From: Virgibacillus sp. SK37 | GTDB taxonomy: Bacteria > Bacillota > Bacilli > Bacillales > Amphibacillaceae | Direction of reading: 5' to 3' | NCBI RefSeq assembly: GCF_000725285.1 | Contig: NZ_CP007161.1 | Location: forward strand, 2,766,213 to 2,830,212 | DNA length: 64,000 nt | In this document: in pieces, positions 27,147 to 37,028 of the stretch | Position numbering within the stretch: position 1 is the stretch's first letter | Layout: each line of letters starts with the position of its first letter | Made by a program: the position numbers and the translations under genes | Notes under the pieces: model-generated | The model's input: the letters and a program-made list of their open reading frames with translations, nothing else | What the model was told of the DNA's origin: nothing | Database searches by the model: none

Positions 27147-27869
27147 TTATAGAATTTTATTTAAAAAGTCCTGTGTCCGTTCAGATTGGGGATGATTAAA
27201 AATCTGTTCAGGAACCCCTTCCTCTACTATGACTCCACCATCCATAAAAAGAACACGGTCTCCAACTTCTCGTGCAAAACCCATCTCATGTGTAACTACT
27301 ACCATAGTCATCCCCTCATGTGCCAGCTGCTTCATAACCTCGAGCACCTCTCCTACCAATTCGGGATCCAATGCCGAAGTAGGTTCATCAAAAAGCATAA
27401 TCTTGGGTTCCATCGCAAGTGCTCTCGCAATTGCTACCCTTTGCTGTTGACCTCCCGATAACTGACCTGGATACATAGTGGCTTTATCATTCAAGCCAAC
27501 TTTATCCAATAAACCGAGCGCACGTTTCTTAGCTTCTTCCTGACTTAATTTCCTTACTTTTTTTGGTGCAAGCATGATATTTTCCAAAACCGATTTATGG
27601 GGAAATAGATTAAATTGCTGAAAAACCATGCCCACTTCCGTACGAATTTTATTTATATCCGTCTGTGGATGAACCAGGTTTCTTCCATCAATAATCACAT
27701 CTCCTTCTGTCACTTCCTCCAACAAATTCAAGCAGCGCAAAAAGGTACTTTTCCCTGACCCACTGGGACCGATTACACAAACTACCTCCTGCTGTTTAAT
27801 AAAAGAATCTATTCCTTTTAATACTTCCAAATCACCAAATTTTTTATGTAAATTCTTAATCTCTATCAT
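27147..27869 (-). CDS. Polar amino acid ABC transporter ATPase
   Basis: 240 residues, GlnQ/ArtP type. Walker A is GPSGSGKST, the signature LSGGQQQRV, Walker [13 protein letters not shown] and the switch His VTHEMG. It overlaps the permease gene by 4 nt. It energises uptake of the substrate bound by the lipoprotein at 28723. The substrate is not clear; a role in taurine uptake is not supported, since known taurine ABC systems (TauABC) are a different subfamily. Confidence 0.93.
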   Translation of the reverse strand: MIEIKNLHKKFGDLEVLKGIDSFIKQQEVVCVIGPSGSGKSTFLRCLNLLEEVTEGDVIIDGRNLVHPQTDINKIRTEVGMVFQQFNLFPHKSVLENIMLAPKKVRKLSQEEAKKRALGLLDKVGLNDKATMYPGQLSGGQQQRVAIARALAMEPKIMLFDEPTSALDPELVGEVLEVMKQLAHEGMTMVVVTHEMGFAREVGDRVLFMDGGVIVEEGVPEQIFNHPQSERTQDFLNKIL

Positions 27870-28525
27870 GTAGCCAACCTTCTTTCTACAAACCGTAATA
27901 CAACAGATAAACTCAAGGTAATTGCAAGGTAGAATAGCGCTACCGTAGTATAAATTTCCACAGCATTAAAATGATTTGCTGCAATCAACCGCCCTTGAAA
28001 TATTAGTTCGGGAACAAGGATGACTGATAGTAATGAGGTATCCTTTATACTGATAATAAATTGATTCCCCAATGGAGGGACCATCCTTTTAAATGCCTGT
28101 GGCCATACAATATAACGCATCGTCTGGCTTTGATTTAATCCAAGCGATCTTCCGGCTTCCATCTGTCCTTTTTCAATAGAGTCTACCGCACCTCGAACAA
28201 TCTCAGCAATATATGCTCCTGAATTCAAAGCGATAACAATCACCCCTGCAGTAATGGAGCCTAAATTCTGTCCAATAATTAATGGCAATGCAAAGAAAAT
28301 CCAGATCGCCTGTACCAATACCGGCGTTCCTCGAATCACTTCCACATATACGGTTGAAAGTCCATAAACCAATTTATTTTTGGAAATTCTCCCAATACCA
28401 AAAATTGCTCCTAATATAAACCCAATGAGCAATCCTAGAACAGAGATTAGTAAGGTATAGTACAATCCTATCCCCAGTTCTGGTAAAAAATCTATAACAC
28501 CTGCCCAATCAAACCTTCCTAACAT
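27866..28525 (-). CDS. Polar amino acid ABC transporter permease
   Basis: 219 residues with about five membrane helices (HisM/GlnP type). The EAA loop that docks the ATPase is [22 protein letters not shown]. It is separated from the upstream binding-protein gene by about 200 nt containing a terminator, so it is probably made at a lower level than the binding protein. Confidence 0.92.
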   Translation of the reverse strand: MLGRFDWAGVIDFLPELGIGLYYTLLISVLGLLIGFILGAIFGIGRISKNKLVYGLSTVYVEVIRGTPVLVQAIWIFFALPLIIGQNLGSITAGVIVIALNSGAYIAEIVRGAVDSIEKGQMEAGRSLGLNQSQTMRYIVWPQAFKRMVPPLGNQFIISIKDTSLLSVILVPELIFQGRLIAANHFNAVEIYTTVALFYLAITLSLSVVLRFVERRLAT

Positions 28526-28673
28526 ACTTTCACCTCTTCAATGTATACTATACTAACTTAATTCCTATCTCATAATAGTCATCTTTTACCAAACTAAGAT
28601 TTGACTTAAGACGATACTCGCTAGAAGCGTTATAATTTTTCTTGCATAGTTATCCAAATTACTTCAAATTCAA

Positions 28674-28711
28674 ATTAGAAAAGGGTGTAACATCAGGCTC
28701 GTTACACCCTT
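28674..28711 (-). terminator. Terminator between binding protein and permease genes
   Basis: An 11-bp perfect inverted repeat AAGGGTGTAAC (28681-28691) and GTTACACCCTT (28701-28711) is followed, on the minus strand, by TTTTCTAATTT. It ends most binding-protein transcripts and lets some read through. Confidence 0.8.
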
Positions 28712-28722
28712 AAAGTAAAGTG

Positions 28723-29514
28723 TTATTCAGGCTTCTCCCCAAACCATTTTTCGTAAATTTCATCATACTTCCCATTTTCCTTCATTGTTGCAAGTGCGTC
28801 ATCAATAGCAGCTACAAGCTCATCATTTCCTTTTGAAATAGCAATCCCGTAATCCTCTGCTTGATATAAGTCCCCAACAACTTTTAATCCATCGCCCTTT
28901 GTCTTAATATAATAGGCGACATTCGGAGCATCATACAAAATGGCATCCGCACTTCCATTTTCTACAGCCATATACGCTTGATCCAACTGTTCAAATTGGC
29001 TTGCTTCTGCGCCTTCTATGTTATCCGCAATATAAGCAGCACTTGTTGATCCCAATCTGGTTGCAATTGTCTTTCCTTCCAGATCTTCAATACCCTTTAT
29101 GTCCTCATTTTCTTCCCGCACCCCGATACTTAAACCGGATTGGTAATACGGTTCACTATAATCAATCTTTTTAGCACGTTCATCTGTGATACTAATTCCT
29201 GCGATAGCGATATCAAATTGCCCTGTTTGCAAACCTGGAATGATACCATCAAAATTTGTTGTTTCCATATTAATTTTAAATCCTGCCTCATCAGCAATTG
29301 CGTTAATAAGATCGATATCAAATCCAACATATTCCCCGTCCTCTTTAAATTCAAAAGGAACAAAGGAAGTATCACTTACTACGGTGTATTCCTCTTTTAA
29401 TTCAGATTTACCTTCACCATCCGCTTTTTCTTCAGCTCCGCAAGCTGCCAGCCCCAATATCAAAAATGCAGTAAGTAGAAATATAGGTAATAGTCTCCAG
29501 TTCTTTTTATTCAC
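28723..29514 (-). CDS. Amino acid ABC transporter substrate-binding lipoprotein
   Basis: 263 residues: signal peptide with lipobox LAAC (about 22-25), then a family-3 solute-binding domain. Seen: FVPFEFKEDGEYVGFDIDLINAIADEAG at the N lobe and FDGIIPGLQTGQFDIAIAGISITDERAKKIDYSEPYY, the signature of polar amino acid binders. The first gene of the transporter, followed by a partial terminator. The ligand is not determined. Confidence 0.92.
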   Translation of the reverse strand: MNKKNWRLLPIFLLTAFLILGLAACGAEEKADGEGKSELKEEYTVVSDTSFVPFEFKEDGEYVGFDIDLINAIADEAGFKINMETTNFDGIIPGLQTGQFDIAIAGISITDERAKKIDYSEPYYQSGLSIGVREENEDIKGIEDLEGKTIATRLGSTSAAYIADNIEGAEASQFEQLDQAYMAVENGSADAILYDAPNVAYYIKTKGDGLKVVGDLYQAEDYGIAISKGNDELVAAIDDALATMKENGKYDEIYEKWFGEKPE

Positions 29515-29867
29515 TATTTAGTTCCCCCTCTTTTTTTGTTGTTCTTTACATATACCACTTAAGTCTACCAAAAATTGATTTTTTAGAAAAATCCGTTTTG
29601 TTGGCATTAGAATTGAATAACAGGCTTTTACAAGGCCTTGCCCCATTAATATGTAGAAATTCTCTTATATAGTACGTTTTGCTGCCAAATACTGAAAATT
29701 TATAAAACTAATTTATAGTCCGTTAGTTGGGTGATCGCAATTTTGATGCAAGCATAGGAAAAGGAAACAGTAGTGTAACTATAATGCAAAATAACTTTAT
29801 TTGGCAGGTGGTTAAGGTGAGCCAAGGAGAGGTTTAAACAGCATGAGGAGGAAAAATAATCATCTGC
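29515..29867. other. Gene-free stretch
   Basis: About 350 nt between the binding-protein start and the pruA terminator. Nothing recognised beyond the promoter region; an 18-codon plus-strand frame near 29843 overlaps the terminator and is taken as chance. Confidence 0.4.
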
Positions 29868-29905
29868 AAAAAAAAAGAAGACCTATCCTTTTCGAATAGG
29901 CCTTC
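29868..29905 (-). terminator. Terminator of pruA
   Basis: Arms GAAGACCTAT (29877-29886) and ATAGGCCTTC (29896-29905) with one mismatch, followed on the minus strand by a run of nine T. Confidence 0.85.
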
Positions 29906-29934
29906 TTGCATGCTATTACTAATACTTTTCTGGT

Positions 29935-31482
29935 TTAGAACATCTCTGAGACTGTTTTAGCATTTAAGAATTGTGGAAGATAATCTGGTCCACCTGCTTT
30001 TCCATTTGTTCCTGACATTTTGAAACCGCCGAATGGTTGATATCCAACTATAGCAGCAGTGCAGCCACGATTGAAATATAGATTTCCAACCTGAAATTCA
30101 TAGCGTGCACGATCCAAATGTTTACGATTATTGGAGATAACGGCGCCTGTTAAGGCATATTCCGTATTATTGGCAATCTCCAGCATTTCGTCAAAGTCTT
30201 TGGCTTTGGCAAATGCCACCACTGGACCAAAAATCTCCTCTTGCATAATTCTGGCTTTCGGATCTACATCCTTAAAAATAGTTGGATAAATATAATATCC
30301 TTCGGAGTCATCCGTCTCGCCGCCATATACAAGCTCGCCTTCATTTTTACCAATATCAATATAGTCCTTTATCTTATCAAACTGTTTTTGATTGATTACT
30401 GCACTCATAAAAACGTCATTTACAGCAGGATTTCCAACTGTAATCTCTTTTGTCTTTTCGGTTGCCATTTCAAGCACTTTATCATAGACAGCTTCATGAA
30501 TAACAGCTCTTGAACAAGCTGAACATTTTTGCCCTTGAAAGCCGAAAGCAGATTGTACAATAGAATCTGCAGCAAGTTCAAGGTCTGCGTCCTCATCTAC
30601 AATTATTGTATCCTTACCACCCATTTCAGCTACAACACGCTTCAGAAAATCCTGGCCTTCTTGTACTTTAGAAGCTCGTTCTATAATTCGTGTACCTGTG
30701 GCACGAGAACCAGTAAAATTAATGAATCTCGTTTTTGGATGGTCTACGAGATAATCTCCAATATCAGAAGGATCACCTGGTATAAAATTGATAGCACCAT
30801 CTGGCACGCCAGCTTCTACTAACGCCTCAATTAGCTTATATGCAATCACTGGTGTGTTTTCTGAGGGTTTCAATAATACCGTATTACCAGCCACTAATGG
30901 CCCAACAGTCGTTCCACACACAATAGCAAAAGCAAAATTCCATGGCGGAATAGCAACTCCTGGACCCAGAGGTTGATAAAAATAGCTATTATTCTCATTT
31001 GGTCTGTCTTCCATTGGCTTACCTTTTGCTAATTCAATCATTTCTCTACCATAGTATTCAAGAAAGTCGATGCCTTCTGCTACATCGGCATCTGCTTGCC
31101 CCCAGGGCTTTCCTGCATCATATACAAGCGTGGCAGCAAATTCGAACTTTCTCTTTCTTACAATGGCTGCAGTGCGGAACATTACCTCGGCCCGTGCTTC
31201 TGCACTCCATCTTCCCCAATCTTTAAATGCCTCTTCTGCAGCTTCCATTGCTTGATCGACATGTTTTTTCGTAGCCATAGAAGCCTTCCCAATTACCTGG
31301 CCTTTCTTAGCGGGATTGACGGATGTAATTTTATCATCCGTATACACTTTTTCGCCATTAATAACAAGAGGTATTTCACTCCCTAATTGTTCTTCAACGG
31401 TATTTAGCGCCTGGCGAAATTCCTTTCGATTTTCTTCTTCTTTAAAATTAGTAAAAGGTTCATGTTTAAATGGTAAAACCAT
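29935..31482 (-). CDS. pruA: L-glutamate gamma-semialdehyde dehydrogenase
   Basis: 515 residues, exactly the length of B. subtilis RocA/PutC. It oxidises glutamate-5-semialdehyde (1-pyrroline-5-carboxylate) to glutamate with NAD, in proline and arginine/ornithine breakdown. Seen: [10 protein letters not shown], the general-base Glu in VAEMGGKDT, the catalytic Cys in GQKCSACSR and the C-terminal [18 protein letters not shown]. No proline dehydrogenase or rocD is beside it. Two cre-like sites lie 90-130 nt upstream. Confidence 0.94.
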   Translation of the reverse strand: MVLPFKHEPFTNFKEEENRKEFRQALNTVEEQLGSEIPLVINGEKVYTDDKITSVNPAKKGQVIGKASMATKKHVDQAMEAAEEAFKDWGRWSAEARAEVMFRTAAIVRKRKFEFAATLVYDAGKPWGQADADVAEGIDFLEYYGREMIELAKGKPMEDRPNENNSYFYQPLGPGVAIPPWNFAFAIVCGTTVGPLVAGNTVLLKPSENTPVIAYKLIEALVEAGVPDGAINFIPGDPSDIGDYLVDHPKTRFINFTGSRATGTRIIERASKVQEGQDFLKRVVAEMGGKDTIIVDEDADLELAADSIVQSAFGFQGQKCSACSRAVIHEAVYDKVLEMATEKTKEITVGNPAVNDVFMSAVINQKQFDKIKDYIDIGKNEGELVYGGETDDSEGYYIYPTIFKDVDPKARIMQEEIFGPVVAFAKAKDFDEMLEIANNTEYALTGAVISNNRKHLDRARYEFQVGNLYFNRGCTAAIVGYQPFGGFKMSGTNGKAGGPDYLPQFLNAKTVSEMF

Positions 31483-31569
31483 CTTTCCCCTCCTTTAGTT
31501 TAATATACTATTTTCTTTTGATGTACATGCAGAACTTAATTAATAGCAAGCACAACAAATAATCATTAT

Positions 31570-31610
31570 AGTAAACGTTTCCCACCAATGGTTTCTCTAA
31601 AACGTTTTCA
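31570..31610 (-). promoter_or_regulatory. Two cre-like sites upstream of pruA
   Basis: AGTAAACGTTTCCC (31570-31583) and CTAAAACGTTTTCA (31597-31610) each differ from the CcpA consensus at about two positions. They lie in the pruA promoter region and suggest carbon repression of proline/arginine use. Confidence 0.5.
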
Positions 31611-31696
31611 GGTAATTTTAAAATTAAATAATTATTCCGATAAGTAAGTTGACTTTAAATTTCTATATGATATGCTACATGTGTATTAACTATTAT

Positions 31697-31776
31697 TTCT
31701 GCTAGGGGAGCCTTTTATGGCTGAGAATGAAGACCCTTAGAACCTGATCTGGTTAACACCAGCGGAGGGAAGTGGA
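31697..31776 (+). ncRNA. TPP riboswitch (THI element)
   Basis: All conserved parts are visible: AGGGGAGCC, GGCTGAGA, ACCCTTAGAACCTGATCTGG, TTAACACCAGCGGAGGGAAGTGG. It controls tenA 140 nt downstream. Confidence 0.95.
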
Positions 31777-31910
31777 AAACAGCTTAGCTTTGCAATCAAT
31801 CTATTTTTCGTGTTGAACATTGTCCTAACGTTCTATAAAAATGATTGACGCTTGTTTAAGTTCATCCGTTCCCTCCTCGATCAGCAAGAAATTAAAAAGA
31901 GGAGGATTTT
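31764..31910 (+). promoter_or_regulatory. Expression platform of the TPP riboswitch
   Basis: CCTCCTC (31872-31878) can pair with GAGGAGG (31899-31905), which contains the tenA ribosome binding site and is followed by TTTTTT. The overlapping TTCCCTCC (31869-31876) can instead pair with GGAGGGAA (31764-31771) in the 3' strand of the aptamer. The two pairings exclude each other, giving an on/off switch. Confidence 0.65.
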
Positions 31911-31913
31911 TTC

Positions 31914-32612
31914 ATGCAATTTACCGACACACTACGGGAAGCAACAAAGAATAGCTGGGAGCAAAGTGTAAATCATCCATTTGTAAAAGGTATTGTGAAT
32001 GGTGACTTACCGCTTGAAACATTCAAGTACTACATTCTTCAGGATATCTATTACCTGAAGCATTTTGGAAAAGTGCATGCAATGGCAGCTGCCCAGGCTG
32101 AGGATTTTCATGTAACCGCGATGCTTGCTGAAAAAGCAAAAAGTACGGCACAAGCAGAACTCACTGTTCATAAGGCTCATGCAGAGATCCTAAATATTAG
32201 TGAGGAGGATACAGCGAATTTCAAACCTGCTCCTACAGCTTATGGATATACCGCGCACTTATACAGAGCAGCACATTCAGGCAGCCTTGGACAAACCGTA
32301 GCCGCACTCTTACCTTGCTATTGGTTATATGCGGATATTGGGAAAACATATAAGGACGCCAAACCAAAAGAGAAGATATATCAAAATTGGATTAACACAT
32401 ATGCCGACGATTGGTTCCACACCTCTACGCAAGAGCAAATTGATCTGTTGAATTCTATAGCGGAAGACTCCAGTGAGCATGAAAAGGAGAAGATGAAAGA
32501 ACAATTTATTATTGCTAAGGAGTACGAGCTTGCTTTCTGGGAAATGGCATATACCAAGGAACAGTGGTTTTCTGATAGACAATGGCATGCACCTGTTTCT
32601 CTAAATAAATAA
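31914..32612 (+). CDS. tenA: Aminopyrimidine aminohydrolase / thiaminase II
   Basis: 232 residues, all-helical TenA fold, typical length. The nucleophile is in AALLPCYWLYADIG, and the conserved F-V-x-G-I-v-n-G-D-L-P-L and YYILQDIYYL segments are at the N terminus. It hydrolyses aminomethyl-pyrimidine from degraded thiamine so the pyrimidine can be salvaged. It stands alone under the TPP riboswitch. The ribosome binding site is GAGGAGG, 8 nt before ATG. Confidence 0.95.
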   Translation: MQFTDTLREATKNSWEQSVNHPFVKGIVNGDLPLETFKYYILQDIYYLKHFGKVHAMAAAQAEDFHVTAMLAEKAKSTAQAELTVHKAHAEILNISEEDTANFKPAPTAYGYTAHLYRAAHSGSLGQTVAALLPCYWLYADIGKTYKDAKPKEKIYQNWINTYADDWFHTSTQEQIDLLNSIAEDSSEHEKEKMKEQFIIAKEYELAFWEMAYTKEQWFSDRQWHAPVSLNK

Positions 32613-32650
32613 TACGCTTAATTAATTCTTCATATAATTATTTGAAATAG

Positions 32651-32688
32651 TAAAGCGATCTATCATGAAGATAGATCGCTTTATTTAT
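32651..32688. terminator. Bidirectional terminator between tenA and the BCCT gene
   Basis: A perfect 14-bp inverted repeat (TAAAGCGATCTATC and GATAGATCGCTTTA) with a 5-nt loop, between convergent genes and with A/T-rich flanks on both sides. Confidence 0.8.
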
Positions 32689-32705
32689 ACATTCCTTCTT
32701 ATTCT

Positions 32706-34214
32706 TTATTGTTTTTTCTTTTTCTTCATTACCTCTATCTGCTTTGCTTCATCAGATAAGGACTTAAATAGACTGACGATCATCAATGCCATAATGATGG
32801 AAAATGGTAAAGCAGCAATTATCATCATATTTTGAAGTGCCTGTAATCCACCAGAGTATAATAGTACAACTGATGCGGCTGATAATAATACTCCCCATAC
32901 AATCTTAATCTGATTACTTGGCGAATGAGAACCGTTTGTTGTCATCATCCCAAGTACAAATGTCCCAGAGTCTGCAGACGTAATGAAGAAGGTTGCTACC
33001 AATAGCATAGCAATAATGGACGCAATTAAACCTGCCGGATAATGTTCAAACATACCGAACAGAACCTCTTCTGTTGCAAGCGAAGAAATGTTTGCTAACC
33101 CTGAATTTTCTACCTTGATGGCAGCACCACCAAATGCAGCAAACCAGAAAAAACTAACAATTGAAGGAACAAACAATACATTTAATATGAATTCCCGTAT
33201 CGACCTTCCTCGTGAAACTCGGGCAATGAATACACCAACAAATGGAGACCATGAGATCCACCATGTCCAGTAAAAGAGTGTCCAATCATTTATCCACTGA
33301 TGAGCTTCAGAATCGAGTGGTGCAATTCGAAAACTCATTTTCGGCAAGGATTGTATATACGTACCTATCGTGTCTGTAAATAAATTAAGAATGAAAATGG
33401 TTGGTCCAAATATAAAGATTAGTAAAAGTAAAATAGTAGCAAGACCCATGTTGGCATTACTTAAATATTTTATTCCTTTACCAAGACCTGACCAAGCAGA
33501 GATCATAAACAAAACGGTTACGATTGCGATGATTATAAACTGAACTCCAATAGTTACCGGAATGTCATAAAGAAAAGATAATCCTCCATTTATTTGTACA
33601 GCCCCAAAGCCTAATGTAGTCGCAACACCAAGAACAGTGGCGACTACTGCAATAATATCAACCACTCTACCAGTAGCTCCTTTGACTCTATCTCCTAAAA
33701 CCGGGCGTAATGTAGCACTGATTAAACCAGGTTCATCCTTTCTAAAATTAAAATAGGCCAACACTAATGCTACTATCCCGTAAATGCTCCACGCATGAAT
33801 TCCCCAATGGAAAAACGTAAACCGTAAGGCATCCTTAATCGCTTGGTTTGTTCCGGTTTCTCCAGTAGGTGAACTGAGAGCGTAATGGCTCAGCGGTTCC
33901 GCACTACCATAAAAGACGAGCCCGATGCCCATACCAGCACTAAATAGCATAGCAATCCAGGTTGGTCGAGAAAATTCAGGTTTTTCATCTGGTTTTCCTA
34001 ATTTTATCTTCCCAATAGGACTAATTAATAGAAACATACATACTAACGTAATTGCCGTAACAATTATCAGATAATACCATCCAAAAGAGGTGGCGATAAA
34101 CGATTTGATATTTGTTGTCATTGCTTGAAAGGCGTCAGGCATAATTGCTCCGAGTATAACCATTACTGTAATAATGGAGGCAGATATATAAAAGACTGAT
34201 GTAGCTCTTTTCAA
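32706..34214 (-). CDS. BCCT-family betaine/choline/taurine-type transporter
   Basis: 502 residues, 12 membrane helices. BCCT signatures are clear: GMGIGLVFYGSAEPLSHY in helix 3 and the tryptophan-rich WTLFYWTWWISWSPFVG in helix 8. The positively charged C-terminal tail (VMKKKKKQ) resembles the osmosensing tail of BetP/OpuD-type carriers. The usual substrates are quaternary amines; some members carry taurine-like compounds. Upstream on the same strand is a thiol-dioxygenase-like gene. Confidence 0.92.
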   Translation of the reverse strand: MKRATSVFYISASIITVMVILGAIMPDAFQAMTTNIKSFIATSFGWYYLIIVTAITLVCMFLLISPIGKIKLGKPDEKPEFSRPTWIAMLFSAGMGIGLVFYGSAEPLSHYALSSPTGETGTNQAIKDALRFTFFHWGIHAWSIYGIVALVLAYFNFRKDEPGLISATLRPVLGDRVKGATGRVVDIIAVVATVLGVATTLGFGAVQINGGLSFLYDIPVTIGVQFIIIAIVTVLFMISAWSGLGKGIKYLSNANMGLATILLLLIFIFGPTIFILNLFTDTIGTYIQSLPKMSFRIAPLDSEAHQWINDWTLFYWTWWISWSPFVGVFIARVSRGRSIREFILNVLFVPSIVSFFWFAAFGGAAIKVENSGLANISSLATEEVLFGMFEHYPAGLIASIIAMLLVATFFITSADSGTFVLGMMTTNGSHSPSNQIKIVWGVLLSAASVVLLYSGGLQALQNMMIIAALPFSIIMALMIVSLFKSLSDEAKQIEVMKKKKKQ

Positions 34215-34325
34215 TTCTATCTCTCCTTTCCGACGAATAGTGTTTTAATTATTTTCCTCCAGTATTCACAAAATATGTATAGGCACTATTTTGTGAATTA
34301 AGCAACTGTTTCAGTTTATAGTTAA

Positions 34326-34360
34326 AAATAAAGGCAGACAAGTAATATGTCTTATCTGCC
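34326..34360 (-). terminator. Terminator of the dioxygenase-like gene
   Basis: GGCAGA (34333-34338) and TCTGCC (34355-34360), extended by weaker inner pairs, then on the minus strand CTTTATTTTT. Confidence 0.75.
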
Positions 34361-34368
34361 AAACATTC

Positions 34369-34962
34369 CTAATATTCTTTTGTATAACCAACCTTTACCC
34401 ATTTCACTTTGTAGGTCCGATCATTCTGTAATTGGAAAAGACGAAATTTAGTCAGTTGCTTTCCATAAACATGAATGGTCACCGCCATTTTCTCCCCAAC
34501 AGATTCAAGTATATGACAATCTGCAGGTGGTAATAATTCACCGGTGCTATGCTCGTTTAGTCGTACTGTTCCAGCAGGTATCAACTTCACATATTCGCCT
34601 TCTTCCTCCTCATTCCGCACGAAATTTTTGACTTTCATCATACCGGTTACTACCCCTTCAACTCCCCAGGTACCATCATGATCGTGAAGTGGAGTTTTCT
34701 GACCGGCTTTCCAACCCAACGCCAAGACTTCAAAGCGATTTTCAGGGTCGCGATATAAAGAATGTCTTGTATATCCATTCTCATTTACTTGATAAACTGA
34801 GTTAGGCAACCAATCATTCGTTTTAATTAATTCACCGACTAACCCCTCTGTGCTATTCACAAGGGTCGCTTCTTCTATGTTGTCCTCTACCAACCTTGTC
34901 ATATCCTGTACAAATTCTTTTAGACTATACGTTTTTAAACTGGCCAAATTCTGCACTCCCAT
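34369..34962 (-). CDS. Cysteine dioxygenase-like cupin (thiol dioxygenase)
   Basis: About 197 residues with a cupin barrel. The iron ligands are two histidines in TPLHDHDGTWGVEGVV and the later His in VTIHVYG, as in cysteine and mercaptopropionate dioxygenases. Such enzymes turn a thiol into a sulfinate with O2; cysteine sulfinate is a precursor of hypotaurine and taurine. The start is uncertain: ATG at 34962 lacks a good site, and TTG at 34947 follows GGGAG. The actual substrate is not known. Confidence 0.72.
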   Translation of the reverse strand: MGVQNLASLKTYSLKEFVQDMTRLVEDNIEEATLVNSTEGLVGELIKTNDWLPNSVYQVNENGYTRHSLYRDPENRFEVLALGWKAGQKTPLHDHDGTWGVEGVVTGMMKVKNFVRNEEEEGEYVKLIPAGTVRLNEHSTGELLPPADCHILESVGEKMAVTIHVYGKQLTKFRLFQLQNDRTYKVKWVKVGYTKEY

Positions 34963-35189
34963 GTAAGTATTTAATTTTGTAAGTAAAGCAATCAAGATTA
35001 GATTGCTTGCATCATTATCTTACAAGTTACTACCTATAGGTTCTATTAAATAGCAAGAAAAATCAATACTTTCCAGAAAGTTTTTAAATTAATTTTCATC
35101 ATAACCCTTGAGTAATGTGCAGAATATGTCGGTATAAAAAATGCAAAGTAATGATATGTCTTATAGAGATTTTTATAGGTGCCAAAATG

Positions 35190-36086
35190 TTAGTCCTTTT
35201 GCTTTTCTTTAGGAATGATGACATCCAGTGAAGTCCAATCAAAAGATCCATTTCTGATTTTTTCCCTGCGCTCTTTCGTAATATAGGAACGACTTGGATC
35301 AAGATGGTAATCTGTCAATTCATCCGGATCGCCTGATGGTCGTTCATGAGACAGAAGAAATGCTGCAATATCCGCTGCCTCCTGATCTGTTAAGGTTTCT
35401 TCCTGACCCTTCGGCATGTTATTTTGGATAAATCCAGTCGCTTTTTCAATCTTTGTCATTCCAGCAGCTTCATTAAATGAACCGTCCCCCCATAACGCAG
35501 GCCCTGTTTGGTCACTTGTCCCAGACCCATCAGTGGCATGACAGGATACACAATTTTTCTCAACAAACAATCTTGCCCCATTAGTAAGATTAGGTTCAGG
35601 AACTTTCTTTTTATCATTATTCATTCTCCATGTAATGTCCTCTTTTGATTCAACATTTTTCGATATAAATTCAAAATAAGCAACCATTGCTTTCATCTCT
35701 CTACTGTTTTCGTCTAATTTATCTCCGTTCATACTACGAACAAAACAACCGTTTATTCTATCCTCAATCGTAGTCAACTTGCCTCGTCGCATTTTGGGAA
35801 ACTTTTCTGTAATGCCAACCATTGGAGAGTTGGGTGCAAGACCACCATCCCCATGACAACTTAAACAAGAAAGCTCATTTCCAACATGATCTGGTACCAC
35901 TGCCTTTGTATCATCAAAAATTTCTTTTCCATATATTACATCACTGTTTGGATCCAGCTGGCTTAATTCCTCACGTATTTGGTTTGCGTCATACATTTCC
36001 CCTTCACTCCGAGCCTGGTTACTACATGCGACAGTTAGTAAGGTTAATGAAATAAATAATAGCCATACATATTTTTCCTTAAACAA
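35190..36086 (-). CDS. Diheme c-type cytochrome lipoprotein, TsdA-like
   Basis: 298 residues: lipobox TVAC (about 18-21), then two cytochrome c domains with heme sites CLSCH and CVSCH. Between them, DRINGCFVRSMNG matches the region of thiosulfate dehydrogenase TsdA whose Cys is the unusual axial ligand of the first heme. A Met in NNMPKGQE is a likely ligand of the second. TsdA joins two thiosulfates to tetrathionate. It is divergent from the cytochrome oxidase genes, to which it could pass electrons outside the membrane. The TsdA call is by motif only; a plain electron-carrying cytochrome is the alternative. Confidence 0.75.
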   Translation of the reverse strand: MFKEKYVWLLFISLTLLTVACSNQARSEGEMYDANQIREELSQLDPNSDVIYGKEIFDDTKAVVPDHVGNELSCLSCHGDGGLAPNSPMVGITEKFPKMRRGKLTTIEDRINGCFVRSMNGDKLDENSREMKAMVAYFEFISKNVESKEDITWRMNNDKKKVPEPNLTNGARLFVEKNCVSCHATDGSGTSDQTGPALWGDGSFNEAAGMTKIEKATGFIQNNMPKGQEETLTDQEAADIAAFLLSHERPSGDPDELTDYHLDPSRSYITKERREKIRNGSFDWTSLDVIIPKEKQKD

Positions 36087-36288
36087 ACATAATCACCCTT
36101 CCTTGCCAAAGTAACTATTTTACCAATACCCAACTCATTCTGTTTACTAACATATATTTGGATAACTTTTTATTATATCTCACATGTTTCCTCCCAATTA
36201 TTCTTAAGTTTAATTTTTAAACAACAAGGGTAGGGATTTAGAGCGCAATATTCTATAAGAATTACATATCCGAAGGGAGCGAAGTGGA

Positions 36289-36999
36289 ATGAAAAAGATA
36301 ACTATACTTCCTTTTATAATCTTGCTTGCAGGCTGCCAGAGTATTACGGTACTCGATCCAAAAAGCTCTACAGGGAAAGAACAAGCCTACTTAATTTGGT
36401 TCAGTTTAGCAATAATGGCAATTGTTTTGCTTGTTGTTTTTATCCTGTTTACCCGTTTTGTGATCAGATATCGTTATACAGAAAAGAAATCAGAATTTAT
36501 ACCCCAAGACATAAAAGGAAACTTAAAATATGAATTAACCTGGACAATTATTCCATTTATACTGCTTGCCGTTCTTGCTGTTCCAACATTAAAGATTACT
36601 TTTGACCAATCACCAAAGACGGAAGCTGAAACGAACACAAACGGGATTCATATTAACGTGACTGCGGAGCAATTCAGGTGGACGTTTGAACACAAAAACA
36701 GTAAAACAGTTCATAATGAATTAATTATTCCTGAAAACAAAGATATTACTTTTCATCTATCATCTAAGGATGTTATCCATTCTTTTTGGATACCTGAATT
36801 GGCAGGAAAAGTAGATGTTATTCCAAATAAAGAACTTATCTATGTTATTAAGAATGCAGAGATAGGCGAATATGATGGAAAGTGTGCAGAATTTTGTGGT
36901 ATTCAACACGCGAATATGACGTTTGACGTGAAGGTTGTTTCGATGGAGAAATATAATCAATATCTTAAACAGTCAAGTAATCAAGAAAATGAAGATTAA
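36289..36999 (+). CDS. ctaC: Cytochrome c oxidase subunit II (no fused cytochrome c domain)
   Basis: 236 residues: lipoprotein-type leader (LLAGC), two membrane helices, and a cupredoxin CuA domain with ligands in DVIHSFWIP and CAEFCGIQHANM (Cys, Glu, Cys, His, Met). The CuA motif marks a cytochrome c oxidase rather than a quinol oxidase. The main Bacillus CtaC has a C-terminal cytochrome c domain; this one stops before it and so needs a separate donor. First gene of a II-I-III run. Confidence 0.92.
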   Translation: MKKITILPFIILLAGCQSITVLDPKSSTGKEQAYLIWFSLAIMAIVLLVVFILFTRFVIRYRYTEKKSEFIPQDIKGNLKYELTWTIIPFILLAVLAVPTLKITFDQSPKTEAETNTNGIHINVTAEQFRWTFEHKNSKTVHNELIIPENKDITFHLSSKDVIHSFWIPELAGKVDVIPNKELIYVIKNAEIGEYDGKCAEFCGIQHANMTFDVKVVSMEKYNQYLKQSSNQENED

Positions 37000-37028
37000 C
37001 AAAAATGTACAAGTAAGGAGTGTGGGTC

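Noticed and set aside
27147-29514. Amino acid ABC importer as the taurine importer of the neighbouring operon
   Set aside because: The binding protein and ATPase are of the polar amino acid type, not TauA/TauB, and they are on a separate transcript.
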